Assembly (NCBI RefSeq): GCF_000519265.1
Contig: NZ_KI912608.1
Coordinates: 2,389,313 to 2,453,312, forward strand
Direction of reading: 5' to 3'
Origin: Desulfonatronum lacustre DSM 10312
GTDB taxonomy: Bacteria > Desulfobacterota > Desulfovibrionia > Desulfovibrionales > Desulfonatronaceae
Length of the DNA stretch: 64,000 nucleotides
Both the position numbers and the translations under genes were made by a program. Below, piece by piece: positions 1 to 8,413 of this stretch. Under the pieces are notes generated by a model. That model searched no databases. It had not been told where the DNA came from and saw only the letters and a list, made by a program, of their open reading frames with translations. How positions within the stretch are numbered: position 1 is the first letter of the stretch; each line of letters begins with the position of its first letter.

Positions 1-607
1 CACGGGGTACGCCCCCCCGGTTCAGGAACTGGAAACCCTCGCCCGCCGACTCCCGTCGCGGACGTTGCTGGTGGTGGACGAAGCCTACATGGATTTCGCC
101 TCGCCCATGGACCAGTACTCCTTGCTGTCTCGGCTGCGCGATTTTCCCAACGTGGTCGTGCTGCGGACATTTTCCAAGCTCTACGGGCTGGCGGGGCTGC
201 GGCTGGGATACGGGGTCATGCCGCCCTGGCTGGCGGATGCGTTGATCCGGGTCAAGCCGCCCTTCAGCGTGAACATCCTCGCGGAAAACGCCGGTCTGGC
301 CGCCTTGCGCGACGTTCATTTCGTCCAGGCCTCCCTGGAATGCGTCCAGGCCGGAAGGGCCTGGCTGACGACGGAATTGACCCGGCTCGGTTGCCGCGTC
401 TTTCCTTCGCAGGCCAATTTCCTGCTGTTCAAGCCAGGGCACGACGCTTTGTCCGCCTTGGACGTCTTCCAGAAACTCCTGGAGCAAGGGGTGATCATCC
501 GGCCCCTGAAGAGTTACGGAATGGAGGAATATCTGCGGGTGACCGTTGGAACGGGAGAGGAGAATCGAATTTTCCTCCGGGAACTGGAGGCCGTGCTCCA
601 TGGCTGA
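1..607 (+). CDS. hisC: Histidinol-phosphate aminotransferase, 5' truncated by window edge
   Basis: This is the C-terminal 200 or so residues of a class I/II PLP-dependent aminotransferase. The frame is open from base 2, beginning with a TGYAPP segment that matches the conserved NPTG substrate region of HisC. Downstream are VVDEAY (aspartate contacting the PLP ring nitrogen), RTFSKLYGLAGLRLGY (Schiff-base lysine and phosphate-binding arginine) and a C-terminal RPLKSYG/LRVTVGT stretch typical of HisC. The enzyme converts imidazole-acetol phosphate to histidinol phosphate in histidine synthesis. Its stop overlaps the cmk start (ATGgcTGA), so the two are probably translationally coupled. The start lies outside the window. 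The paralogous HisC-like threonine-phosphate decarboxylase (CobD) is possible, but the motif context fits HisC better. Confidence 0.88.
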   Translation, partial: TGYAPPVQELETLARRLPSRTLLVVDEAYMDFASPMDQYSLLSRLRDFPNVVVLRTFSKLYGLAGLRLGYGVMPPWLADALIRVKPPFSVNILAENAGLAALRDVHFVQASLECVQAGRAWLTTELTRLGCRVFPSQANFLLFKPGHDALSALDVFQKLLEQGVIIRPLKSYGMEEYLRVTVGTGEENRIFLRELEAVLHG

Positions 608-1310
608 ACATCATCCCGCGCGGACATCAAAAGATCTTCTTGAACAGCCTTTGGTCGTCACCCTGGACGGGCCGGCCGGATCGGGCAAGACCACCGTGGC
701 CAGGATGGTCGCCGATGGGCTGGGCATTGCCTACCTGGACAGCGGAGCCATGTTTCGGGCTTTTGCCCTGCGCCTGGGAGCGCAAAGCTGGACCTGGAGC
801 GAGGAGGTTCTGCGGGAACGCCTGGCCGGGTTGGAATTCACCCTGCGGGGACAAGGCGGTCAGGCCGCGCTATTCCTGAATGGAGAACCACTGGGCGAGG
901 AAATCCGGCGCGAGGAGGTCGGGATGTGGGCCTCAAATCTGGCCAAGGTGGGCATGGTTCGGGAAATCCTCAAGCAGGCCCAGCAGCGCCTGGGAGCCGG
1001 AACCTCCCTGGTGGCCGAAGGCCGGGACATGGGCAGCGTGGTCTTCCCCCGGGCCCGGTACAAATTTTTTCTGGACGCGGCGCCCGAGGAGCGGGCCAGA
1101 CGGCGCTGGCTGCAACTCAAGGAGATGGGCGTCGAGGAGGACCTGGACGCCCTGATCGCCAATCTGCGCCACCGCGACGATCAGGACCGCAACCGATCCA
1201 TCGCTCCGCTCAAGCCCGCGGACGACGCCGTGATCATCGATACGGCGGGCTTGACTCCGGGGGAGGTCGGCGGCGTGGTCGTCGAAAAGGTGCTGCGCGA
1301 CTCGGGCTAA
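600..1310 (+). CDS. cmk: Cytidylate kinase
   Basis: A 236-residue (d)CMP kinase that phosphorylates CMP/dCMP with ATP in pyrimidine nucleotide recycling. The P-loop GPAGSGKTT sits at residues 24-32, followed by AYLDSGAMFRA (CMP-binding; usually DTGAMYRA), EGRDMGSVVFP (usually EGRDIGTVVFP) and RHRDDQDRNRSIAPLKPADDAVIIDT (usually RDxxDSxRxxxPLxxAxDAxxxDT). Length matches the family. I chose ATG 600, inside the end of hisC, because the P-loop then falls at the usual distance from the N-terminus; a longer in-frame ORF from 546 only adds hisC-overlapping residues. The stop overlaps the stop of the convergent small ORF by three bases. Confidence 0.93.
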   Translation: MAEHHPARTSKDLLEQPLVVTLDGPAGSGKTTVARMVADGLGIAYLDSGAMFRAFALRLGAQSWTWSEEVLRERLAGLEFTLRGQGGQAALFLNGEPLGEEIRREEVGMWASNLAKVGMVREILKQAQQRLGAGTSLVAEGRDMGSVVFPRARYKFFLDAAPEERARRRWLQLKEMGVEEDLDALIANLRHRDDQDRNRSIAPLKPADDAVIIDTAGLTPGEVGGVVVEKVLRDSG

Positions 1311-1507
1311 TCCGCCCCGGTCTTATCCATCCGGTGATCCATGGCCTCGCTGAGGCGCTGGGCCACATCTTCGCGGCGCAGGTCGATCTTTTCCTGGACC
1401 CGGCACCGGAAGAGGACTTTTTTCAGATCCTTGGCGAGCTGTTCCAGTTCTTCCACGGACAGTTCAGCGCAGAGGCTGAGGATTTGGTCAATCTTGGCTT
1501 GGCTCAT
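1307..1507 (-). CDS. Small helical protein of unknown function
   Basis: A 66-residue ORF whose start lies inside the 3' end of mazG (21-bp overlap) and whose stop overlaps the cmk stop from the other side. The sequence is charged and predicted largely helical (LSVEELEQLAKDLKKVL, then EDVAQRLSEAMDHRM), without membrane segments or a recognised domain. A GAGG sequence lies about 12 bases upstream of the ATG. Tight packing behind mazG-cvpA on the same strand suggests it is the last cistron of that operon. I do not recognise the family. It is a real gene more likely than not, because its composition is protein-like and no other frame here codes. Confidence 0.55.
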   Translation of the reverse strand: MSQAKIDQILSLCAELSVEELEQLAKDLKKVLFRCRVQEKIDLRREDVAQRLSEAMDHRMDKTGAD

Positions 1508-2285
1508 GGCGTTGTTTCACCTCGTTCCACAGGGCGTTCCAGGAATCCAGGTCCAGCCCTTCCAGGTCGATCCCTTTGGTTTCGGCCAACTGGGCCAGCT
1601 TGTCGAAGCGGTTCAGGAATTTGCGGTTGGCCCGGTCCAGGGCTTCGTTGGCCTTTAGTCCATGCCGTCGTCCGTATTCCACCAGGGTGAAGAGGTAGTC
1701 CCCGTATTCGTCCAGGGCTTTTTCGGCTGAATTGCCGTCTTCGCCCTGGACGGTGTGCCATTCTTGCCATTCCTGGTTCAGTTGTTCCCGCACACCGTCC
1801 GTATCCGACCAGGTAAAGCCCAGCCGTGCGGCCTTGGAATTGATGCGGTAGGCCCGCAACAGGGGTGGCAGCGTCGACGGGATGCCTTCAAAAGGGCCGC
1901 GGTCGGCCTTTTCCTTCTTTTTTTCCTTTTCCCAGTTGGCCCAGAGGGCGTCCAGGTTCGCGAAAGAGGCGTCGGCAAAGACGTGGGGATGGCGTCGGAC
2001 CATCTTGGCCGCGGCCTGGTCCAGGACGTCTTCCAGGGTAAAGCGTCCGTCCCGTTCCATCAGCCGGGTCACGAAAAGCAGCAGGAACCAGACATCGCCC
2101 AGTTCCTCGCGGACGTCGTCCGGTTTGTTCGAGCGGATGGCGTCCACCAGTTCATGCACTTCCTCAACCAGATAGTCGGCCAGGGTCGGCGGGGTCTGCT
2201 CCCGGTCCCAGGGGCAGCCTTCAGGGCCGAGCAGTCGTTCCAGTACGTCCCGCAGGCGCAACAGCGCGGTTTGATCGCCGGTCAT
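1488..2285 (-). CDS. mazG: Nucleoside triphosphate pyrophosphohydrolase MazG
   Basis: A 265-residue all-alpha NTP pyrophosphohydrolase, close to the length of two-domain E. coli MazG. The N-terminal domain carries CPWDREQTPPTLADYLVEEVHELVDAI followed by REELGDVWFLLLFV, the EExxE...ExxD magnesium/NTP-binding signature. A second weaker copy (LDEYGDYLFTLVEYGRR) lies in the C-terminal half. It removes aberrant or excess (d)NTPs by hydrolysing them to NMP and pyrophosphate in the cytoplasm. The start overlaps the cvpA stop by 4 bp (ATGA type), so cvpA, mazG and the small ORF form one minus-strand operon. Confidence 0.92.
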   Translation of the reverse strand: MTGDQTALLRLRDVLERLLGPEGCPWDREQTPPTLADYLVEEVHELVDAIRSNKPDDVREELGDVWFLLLFVTRLMERDGRFTLEDVLDQAAAKMVRRHPHVFADASFANLDALWANWEKEKKKEKADRGPFEGIPSTLPPLLRAYRINSKAARLGFTWSDTDGVREQLNQEWQEWHTVQGEDGNSAEKALDEYGDYLFTLVEYGRRHGLKANEALDRANRKFLNRFDKLAQLAETKGIDLEGLDLDSWNALWNEVKQRHEPSQD

Positions 2286-2863
2286 GGCCGCTGACCTCCC
2301 TGGTCGCCGGACAACCGTTCCTGAACGTTTTCGCGCCAGGTCTGGCGCAAGGGCTGGCTCTTTTCCTCGAATTCAAGGCGCATCTCTCTGGGCAGCAGAT
2401 CCGCCAGGATGGCCGCGAAGCGATTGACCTGGGGGGCCATCCGGGATGAGGCCAGAATCTCGGCCTTTGGCGAAAGAAACGTGGTCAGAACCAGGACCAG
2501 AAGAACGCAGATCAGTCCGCCTTTCAACAGTCCAATCACGCCTCCGGCAAAGCGATCCACCCAGCCCAGCAGGACGACCTTCAACAGGTGCCGCAGGACC
2601 GCGGCGACCATCAGGACGCCCACCAAGCCGGTGCAGAAGACCAGGGCGTAGCTGATCAACTGGGCCGTGCCGCGATCCGGGAGAATGCTCTCCACCAGGG
2701 GCAGGAGCATGGTGTGGTATTTGTTGGCCAGGAAGAATCCGACGATCAGGCCGGCGACGGAGGAAATCTCACCGATGAATCCGCGAAACAGGCCGCGGAT
2801 CAGGGTGAATCCCAGGGTGACCAGAATCAGGATGTCCAGGGTGTTCAAATCAGCTATAGGCAT
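2282..2863 (-). CDS. cvpA: CvpA family membrane protein
   Basis: A 193-residue protein with about four hydrophobic segments (LDILILVTLGFTLIRGLF, ISSVAGLIVGFFLA, LISYALVFCTGLVGVLMVAAVL, GGVIGLLKGGLICVLLVLVLTTF), the CvpA/colicin V production family pattern. In enteric bacteria CvpA is linked to colicin V export and envelope integrity; its role here is unknown. I use the ATG at 2863 (MPIADLNTLDIL), because the family starts just before the first helix; the ORF extends upstream to 3274 through sequence of non-protein-like composition. It is first in the cvpA-mazG operon, with a 4-bp overlap. Confidence 0.85.
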   Translation of the reverse strand: MPIADLNTLDILILVTLGFTLIRGLFRGFIGEISSVAGLIVGFFLANKYHTMLLPLVESILPDRGTAQLISYALVFCTGLVGVLMVAAVLRHLLKVVLLGWVDRFAGGVIGLLKGGLICVLLVLVLTTFLSPKAEILASSRMAPQVNRFAAILADLLPREMRLEFEEKSQPLRQTWRENVQERLSGDQGGQRP

Positions 2864-3260
2864 GAGGGTGTCCAGAGATAGGCGTGAGGGTGAGCCCGGG
2901 AAGGGCTTTCGTGATGGATACGGGACGTGAACGGCTCGTATCATCTGACGAACGACGTTTGGAATCTGCCATGTTTCGCGGGTACGGGCAACACCGGCGG
3001 CTCGTGTCGCGGTCAGGGTTCCGGATGATTCGTGAAAGGCGGAATACCCAGGTTCAGCGGTTAGGGTGAGCGGAGCGGAAGGCCGGTCTTTCGGCCCTGT
3101 GCTTGTTGACGGTTTTTTTTCCGCCTTTGACCTAAAAACGAATGCCTTGGCAAAAAGCACCAAGTAAACAAAAACTGACCGGAAAGAACCTGATTTGAAG
3201 AGCAGCGTCGGGGAGCGCCCTCCACGGCGTACCGGTCGAGAATCCCAGGAGATTATGGAA
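2864..3260. other. Divergent intergenic region, no gene seen
   Basis: About 400 bases separate the divergent cvpA and DUF294 genes. No convincing ORF on either strand: the cvpA-frame extension and the first 22 codons of the DUF294 ORF lack protein-like sequence. A TTGACG at 3106-3111 could be a -35 element for the plus-strand gene, but no good -10 follows at 16-18 bases. A short GGCCG/CGGCC hairpin lies near 3081-3096. Promoters for both directions presumably lie here; I cannot place them with confidence. Confidence 0.4.
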
Positions 3261-5195
3261 ATGTTCACCGTCAAGGCACCACAAAGTCACTCGCTCAATC
3301 CCGGCGTTGTCCTGGAATTTCTGCAACGGACCCTGCCGTTTAACGAACTGAGCCCTGGTGCCCTGGAAGAACTGGCCGAGGACGCGGCGTTGGATTTTTT
3401 CCCCAAGGGGACCGTGGTCCTGACGCAAGGGGTCACGGATATCGTCCATCTGTACCTGATCCAAAAAGGCGGCGTGAAGCTCTATTTACAGGACGAATCC
3501 GGAGAGGTGACCCTGAAGGATTTTCGCGGCGAAGGCGGCGTGTTCGGGGCCTTGGGCATCATCCGCGGCGCCAAGGCCAGCATGACCGTGGAGGCGCTGG
3601 AAGATACGTTCTGCTTCTTGTTGAACAAGCAGACATTCTTGAACCTGGTCAAGAACGATCCTCGCTTGGCCCAGTACTACCTGAAATCTTTTTCCGAAAA
3701 TTACATCCACAAGTCCTTTTCCGAGCTGCGCCGACAGCGGCTGACGCCCAAAGGCGAGGGCTCCTTGATCCTGTTCAGCGTCCCTGTTTCGGACATGATC
3801 AAGCGCGACGTGGAGGCCGCTCCTGGAACCTATTCCGTACAAAAGGCCGCGGAGTACATGGCCCGGCACCGGATCGGCTCCCTGCTGGTGGAGGACGCCA
3901 AGGGCATTGTCCGCGGGATCATCACGGACAAGGATTTGCGCTCCAAGGTGGTGGCCAAGGGGCTGGAATACCGTACGCCGCTTCGGGAGATCATGAGTTC
4001 CCCGGTGCGGACTATCCCGGCGGACGCGGTCTGCTTTGACGCCCTGCTGGCCATGATGACCCACCAGATCCATCACTTGGCCGTGGAGGACGGGGGCAAG
4101 ATCGTCGGCGTGATCACCAGCCATGACATCATGGTGCTCCAAGGCCAGTCGCCGTTGTATCTGTTCCGGGAAATCCTGGCTCAACAGACCTTCGAGGGCA
4201 TACACGAGGTTTCCAGGCATGTCCCCCAGGTGGTCCGGCCGCTGATCGAGGAAGGCGGGAAGGCCAACAACATCACCCGGGTGATCACGGTGCTCAACGA
4301 CCTGATCCTGGATCGCCTGTTGACCATGCTTCAGGAGCAACTCGGTCCGCCGCCGTTGCCGTTTTGTTGGATGCTCATGGGCAGCGAGGGCCGCAAGGAG
4401 CAGACCTTTCGCACGGACCAGGACAATGCTCTGATTTACGCTGATCCCCGGGACGACCAGGAAGCCCAGCGGGCCGATGCGTACTTTACCAAGTTCGCGG
4501 AAGAAGCCATCGAACATCTGGTCAAGTGCGGCTTCCCCCGGTGCTTGGGGGACATCATGGCCTCCAATCCCAAGTGGCGTTTGCCGTATTCAGGTTGGCG
4601 GGCCAACTTCGACCGCTGGGTCAGCGTGCCCGAGCCCCAGGAAGTGCTGCACTCCACGATCTTTTTCGATTTTCGGGCCGGTTACGGCGACAAGGCCCTG
4701 GCCGAGCGGCTGCGCGACCATCTGACCAAGACCGTGCAGGGCAAGGAGCTGTTTTTTCGCCATTTGGCCCAGGACTGCTTCACCTCCCGCCCGCCGCTCT
4801 CGTTTTTCCGCAACTTCATCGTGGAGCGCGACGGGGAGCACAAAAACCGACTGGACCTCAAAGCCAGAGGCCTTGTTCCCTTCTGGGATTTCGCCAGGCT
4901 GATGGCCCTGCGCCACGGCAGCCAGGAGACGAACACCCTGCGCAGACTCAAGGCTGTGGCCGACGGCGGGCATATCCCCGAGGAGCTCTACCGCAAAGCC
5001 CGAGAGGCCTACGAGTTTCTGATGCAACTCCGGCTGGTGCATCAACTGAAGTTGCTGGAGGGGGGCAAGACCCCGAACAACTTCGTCGATCCGGCGGAAC
5101 TGACCGACCTGGAAAAACAAACCCTGAAAGGCGCGTTTTCGGTAATCACCAGCCTGCAAAACTTCTTGAAGTCGGCCTTCATGCTCAACGTCTAA
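3261..5195 (+). CDS. Cyclic-nucleotide-binding/CBS/DUF294 nucleotidyltransferase-like protein
   Basis: A 644-residue cytoplasmic protein with four modules: an N-terminal cNMP-binding (CAP_ED) fold around residues 15-130, a CBS pair around 155-290 (ending GVITSHDIMVLQG), a DUF294 nucleotidyltransferase-like domain (GSEGRKEQTFRTDQDNAL, the GlnD-like G-S-x-x-R/TDQDN signature) around 320-450, and a DUF294 C-terminal helical domain to the end. The family is thought to sense nucleotides and modify or regulate partners; the target is unknown. ATG 3261 is preferred because AGGAG lies 9 bases upstream; ATG 3255 and a longer ORF from 3195 are alternatives. Followed 9 bases later by a DnaQ-like exonuclease and then a DUF4212/SSS symporter, a recurrent neighbourhood that suggests regulation of that transporter. 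Confidence 0.88.
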   Translation: MFTVKAPQSHSLNPGVVLEFLQRTLPFNELSPGALEELAEDAALDFFPKGTVVLTQGVTDIVHLYLIQKGGVKLYLQDESGEVTLKDFRGEGGVFGALGIIRGAKASMTVEALEDTFCFLLNKQTFLNLVKNDPRLAQYYLKSFSENYIHKSFSELRRQRLTPKGEGSLILFSVPVSDMIKRDVEAAPGTYSVQKAAEYMARHRIGSLLVEDAKGIVRGIITDKDLRSKVVAKGLEYRTPLREIMSSPVRTIPADAVCFDALLAMMTHQIHHLAVEDGGKIVGVITSHDIMVLQGQSPLYLFREILAQQTFEGIHEVSRHVPQVVRPLIEEGGKANNITRVITVLNDLILDRLLTMLQEQLGPPPLPFCWMLMGSEGRKEQTFRTDQDNALIYADPRDDQEAQRADAYFTKFAEEAIEHLVKCGFPRCLGDIMASNPKWRLPYSGWRANFDRWVSVPEPQEVLHSTIFFDFRAGYGDKALAERLRDHLTKTVQGKELFFRHLAQDCFTSRPPLSFFRNFIVERDGEHKNRLDLKARGLVPFWDFARLMALRHGSQETNTLRRLKAVADGGHIPEELYRKAREAYEFLMQLRLVHQLKLLEGGKTPNNFVDPAELTDLEKQTLKGAFSVITSLQNFLKSAFMLNV

Positions 5196-5204
5196 CCTGC
5201 CGTA

Positions 5205-5954
5205 ATGCATATGCTGACCATGACTCATCCATTGCAAAGCCTCTTCTCCTGGTGGCCCTTCTTGCCCTGGAGCCGCCGGGACGAACACGCCCTGCTCAAG
5301 GCCAACCGCGAGTACTTTACCGCTTTCAGCCAGGACAAACCCCTGACGGAGTACGAGTTCGTGGTCTTTGACACGGAATTGACCGGCTTGAACGAGCGAC
5401 GGGACGAGGTCGTATCCATCGGCGCGGTGCGGATCCGGGAAATGCGCATTGATCTGCAGAACTGCTTTTACACCTGTATTCAGCCGAATCAATACGTTCC
5501 CAAAAGCAGCACCCTGATTCACCGGATCACCCCTTGCCAGACCGAAGAGGCTCCCAAGCTGGAGACCGTACTTCCGGAGTTCGTCTCGTTCTGCGGGCAG
5601 GCCCTGCTGGTGGGGCACAACATCGGGCTGGACATCGGGTTCATGAACCGGGCCTTGAAGAAGCATTTGGGCGGGGCCCTGCACAACCCCTGCCTGGATA
5701 CCATGCGACTGGCCATGCTGTACAAGGAGTCGCAGTGGGAGAACTACTACGACCGCTACAACCTCAACGTTTCCTATACGCTGACCGACCTGAGCAAGGA
5801 GTACGGCCTGCCCCTGTTCGACGAGCACAACGCCCTGCAGGACGCCATGCAGACCGCGTACTTGTTTTTGTTCTTCGTGCACAAACTGCACGGAGGGAAA
5901 ATCAAGACCCTGCGGGATTTGTTCCTGGCCGGGAGGAGCTGGCGCTGGGTATAG
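5205..5954 (+). CDS. DnaQ-like 3'-5' exonuclease domain protein
   Basis: A 249-residue protein with a DEDDh-type exonuclease fold. The Exo I motif is VVFDTELTGL (D and E metal ligands), Exo II is VGHNIGLDIGFMNRAL, and Exo III is FDEHNALQDAMQTAYLFL (H and D). It is close to the epsilon subunit of DNA polymerase III and to the exonucleases found beside DUF294 proteins, with an N-terminal extension of about 50 residues (FSWWPFLPW). The substrate is unknown; it may act on nucleic acid or a small RNA. The start codon is uncertain (ATG at 5205, 5211 or 5220) and no strong ribosome site is seen. It lies 9 bp after the DUF294 gene and is likely cotranscribed. Confidence 0.85.
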   Translation: MHMLTMTHPLQSLFSWWPFLPWSRRDEHALLKANREYFTAFSQDKPLTEYEFVVFDTELTGLNERRDEVVSIGAVRIREMRIDLQNCFYTCIQPNQYVPKSSTLIHRITPCQTEEAPKLETVLPEFVSFCGQALLVGHNIGLDIGFMNRALKKHLGGALHNPCLDTMRLAMLYKESQWENYYDRYNLNVSYTLTDLSKEYGLPLFDEHNALQDAMQTAYLFLFFVHKLHGGKIKTLRDLFLAGRSWRWV

Positions 5955-5960
5955 ATCAGC

Positions 5961-5982
5961 ATCGAAATCGAAATCGAAATCG
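5961..5982. repeat. Short tandem repeat (ATCGAA units)
   Basis: Just after the exonuclease stop, the hexamer ATCGAA is repeated more than three times in a row (5961-5982), flanked by GATCAGC and GTGATCA. It lies in a 165-base gap before the symporter small-subunit gene. Function unknown; probably a simple-sequence expansion. Confidence 0.7.
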
Positions 5983-6119
5983 TGATCAAAGTCGGTGCTT
6001 GTATTATATCAATTTAGCAGAGAACAAATTTGCCCTGGCGGCACCCTGCAAAGGGATGGACAATAGGGTCCATTCCAAGCAGTTTTTGTATAGACAACCT
6101 GAATCCTTGGGAGGGGAGC

Positions 6120-6371
6120 ATGAAGACACGAATGGATGAGTACTGGGGGAAGAACTTGCGATTGATCGCCATTCTTCTGGGGATTTGGGCCGTCGTAGGC
6201 TATGTGTTCGGGATCCTTCTGGTGAACCCGCTGAACAATTTCAGTCTGGGTGGATTCCCGCTGGGCTTTTGGTTCGCCCAGCAGGGGTCGATTTACGTCT
6301 TCGTCGTGCTGATTTTCGTCTACTGCTATCTGATGAACAAGATGGACAAGGAATACGACGTACAAGAGTAG
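6120..6371 (+). CDS. DUF4212 sodium:solute symporter small subunit
   Basis: An 83-residue membrane protein with two helices (LIAILLGIWAVVGYVFGILLV and GSIYVFVVLIFVYCYLM), the layout of the DUF4212 family that accompanies VC_2705-type sodium:solute symporters. It probably forms a complex with or stabilises the large subunit encoded next. I use ATG 6120, preceded by GGGAGGGGAGC, instead of the longer ORF from 6030; this gives the usual family length and places W/Y-rich helix 1 near the N-terminus. Confidence 0.85.
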   Translation: MKTRMDEYWGKNLRLIAILLGIWAVVGYVFGILLVNPLNNFSLGGFPLGFWFAQQGSIYVFVVLIFVYCYLMNKMDKEYDVQE

Positions 6372-6443
6372 CGGTATTCATTGGCATTCATGTCCATGAT
6401 CCGGCATCGCCGGTGCGTCATGGGCGAACACGAGGAGCATCCC

Positions 6444-8219
6444 ATGTCGATCTTAGCCTGGACCTATATCATGGTCTTCATAACATTCGGATTGTATTTA
6501 ACCATTGCCTGGCGCTGCCGCGTGCAGGACACCAAGGGGTTTTACGTTGCCGGCGGCGGGGTGCCGCCCCTGGCCAACGGCCTGGCCACGGCCGCGGACT
6601 GGATGAGCGCGGCCTCGTTCATTTCCATGGCCGGGATGATCTCCTTTCTGGGTTACACCGGCGCGGTGTATCTGATGGGCTGGACCGGCGGCTACGTGCT
6701 CTTGGCCTTGCTTTTGGCCCCGTATCTGCGCAAATTCGGCAAGTTCACGGTGCCGGACTTCGTGGGCGACCGCTACTACTCCAGCACGGCCCGGCTGGTG
6801 GCCCTGATCTGCGCCATCTTCGTCTCCATCACCTACGTTGTCGGCCAGATGCGCGGCGTGGGCATCGTGTTCAGCCGGTTTCTGGAAGTGGACGTGAACA
6901 CCGGGGTGTTCATCGGCATGGCCATCGTTTTTTTCTACGCGGCCCTGGGCGGAATGAAGGGCATCACCTGGACCCAGGTGGCCCAGTACTGCGTTTTAAT
7001 CACGGCCTTCGTGATCACCGCCGTGTCCTTGTCCATAAAAGTCACGGGCAATCCCATCCCCCAACTGGGGTTTGGCTCGACCATCGCCGAGGGCCAGTAC
7101 GCCGGGCAGTACCTGCTCACGGCCCTGGACAGTATTGCCACGGACCTGGGATTTCGTGAGTATACCTCGGCCTTTGGCCCGGGGAACATGAACATGCTCT
7201 CGGTGATCTGCATCACCATGGCCCTGATGGTCGGCACCGCCGGCCTGCCCCACGTGATCATCCGCTTCTACACCGTGCCCAGCGTGAAGGCCGCCCGGAT
7301 CAGCGCGGGTTACGCCTTGCTGTTCATCGCCATCCTGTACACCACCGCCCCGGCCGTGGCCGCCTTTGCCCGGTACAACATCATCGACAGCCTGAACGAG
7401 CAACCTTATGCCGATGCCCCGACCTGGTTCACCAACTGGGAACAGACCGGATTGGTGGCCTGGGTGGATAAGAACGACGACGGGATCATGCAGTTTAGAG
7501 CCGGGGCGCCTTTTGTTGGAATCCCTCGGTTCACCGGAGAAACCGGGCCGCAAGGTCAGCGGTTGGTGGCCAACGACCCCACGGACAATCCCAACGAGCT
7601 GTACATCGACCGGGACATCATCGTGTTGGCCAACCCGGAAATCGCCAACCTGCCGAACTGGGTCATCGCGCTGGTGGCGGCCGGAGGTCTGGCCGCGGCA
7701 TTGTCCACGGCCTCGGGATTGCTGATCGTTATTTCCTCCTCGGTGTCCCATGATCTCTACTACCGGATGATCAACCGCCAGGCCACGGAAAAACAGCGCA
7801 TGCTGGTCAGCCGGATCATGATCGGCGTGGCCGTGGTCATTGCCGGGTACTTCGGCATCAATCCACCAGGATTCGTGGCCCAGATCGTGGCCTTTGCCTT
7901 CGGTCTGGCCGCCTCGTCCTTCTTCCCGGTGATCATCATGGGCATCTTCTCCAAGCGGATGAACAAGGAAGGAGCCATCGCCGGGATGACCGCGGGCATC
8001 GGGTTCACCATGTTCTACATCATCCAGACCCGCTTCTTCGGCGTTGACCCCTGGTTCTTCGGGATCACCGCGGAAGGCATCGGGACCATAGGCATGCTCT
8101 TGAACTTCGCCGTGGCCCAGATCGTCTCCTCCATGACCAAGGCGCCGCCCCAGGAGATCCAGGACCTCGTGGAATCCATCCGCTCGCCGCGCGGCGCCGG
8201 AGCGGCCGTGGATCACTAA
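6444..8219 (+). CDS. Sodium:solute symporter, VC_2705 subfamily (ActP-like large subunit)
   Basis: A 591-residue inner-membrane SSS-family cotransporter with about 13 hydrophobic helices. SSS hallmarks include YVAGGGVPPLANGLATAADWMSAASFISMAGMI near the N-terminus and LAAALSTASGLLIVISSSVSHDLYYR in the second half (sodium-site serines). A soluble insert (residues about 310-400: DAPTWFTNWEQTGLVAWVDKNDDG and so on) is characteristic of the large VC_2705-type branch compared with ActP. The substrate is probably a small organic acid such as acetate, by family analogy only. Start ATG 6444 has GAGGAG six bases upstream; the ORF is open from 6381. The preceding DUF4212 gene is its partner, and the upstream DUF294/exonuclease pair may regulate it. 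Confidence 0.9.
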   Translation: MSILAWTYIMVFITFGLYLTIAWRCRVQDTKGFYVAGGGVPPLANGLATAADWMSAASFISMAGMISFLGYTGAVYLMGWTGGYVLLALLLAPYLRKFGKFTVPDFVGDRYYSSTARLVALICAIFVSITYVVGQMRGVGIVFSRFLEVDVNTGVFIGMAIVFFYAALGGMKGITWTQVAQYCVLITAFVITAVSLSIKVTGNPIPQLGFGSTIAEGQYAGQYLLTALDSIATDLGFREYTSAFGPGNMNMLSVICITMALMVGTAGLPHVIIRFYTVPSVKAARISAGYALLFIAILYTTAPAVAAFARYNIIDSLNEQPYADAPTWFTNWEQTGLVAWVDKNDDGIMQFRAGAPFVGIPRFTGETGPQGQRLVANDPTDNPNELYIDRDIIVLANPEIANLPNWVIALVAAGGLAAALSTASGLLIVISSSVSHDLYYRMINRQATEKQRMLVSRIMIGVAVVIAGYFGINPPGFVAQIVAFAFGLAASSFFPVIIMGIFSKRMNKEGAIAGMTAGIGFTMFYIIQTRFFGVDPWFFGITAEGIGTIGMLLNFAVAQIVSSMTKAPPQEIQDLVESIRSPRGAGAAVDH

Positions 8220-8247
8220 TTGACGCGATCCCTCGCGCTTGAAGCAA

Positions 8248-8291
8248 CAGCCCCCTTCCCGCATTCCACGCGGGAAGGGGGCTGTTTTTTT
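8248..8291 (+). terminator. Rho-independent terminator after symporter
   Basis: A perfect 15-bp GC-rich stem (8248-8262 with 8270-8284, loop ATTCCAC) is followed immediately by seven T residues (8285-8291). It lies 28 bases after the symporter stop and closes the DUF294-exonuclease-symporter unit. Confidence 0.95.
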
Positions 8292-8413
8292 GGTTGATCC
8301 GCAGAGCTTTCCAGCTTTTCTTCTTGCGGGGGACCGTTGATTTTGGCATGAGTTGAAACCAGGAATGGAAGTGTCCACCCTTTTGCACACCTCGCCACTG
8401 ATCCCCTTCAGCC

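Noticed and set aside
6034-6052. Sigma-54-like TGGCGGCACCCTGC before the DUF4212 gene
   Set aside because: Again 9-base spacing and poor flanks.
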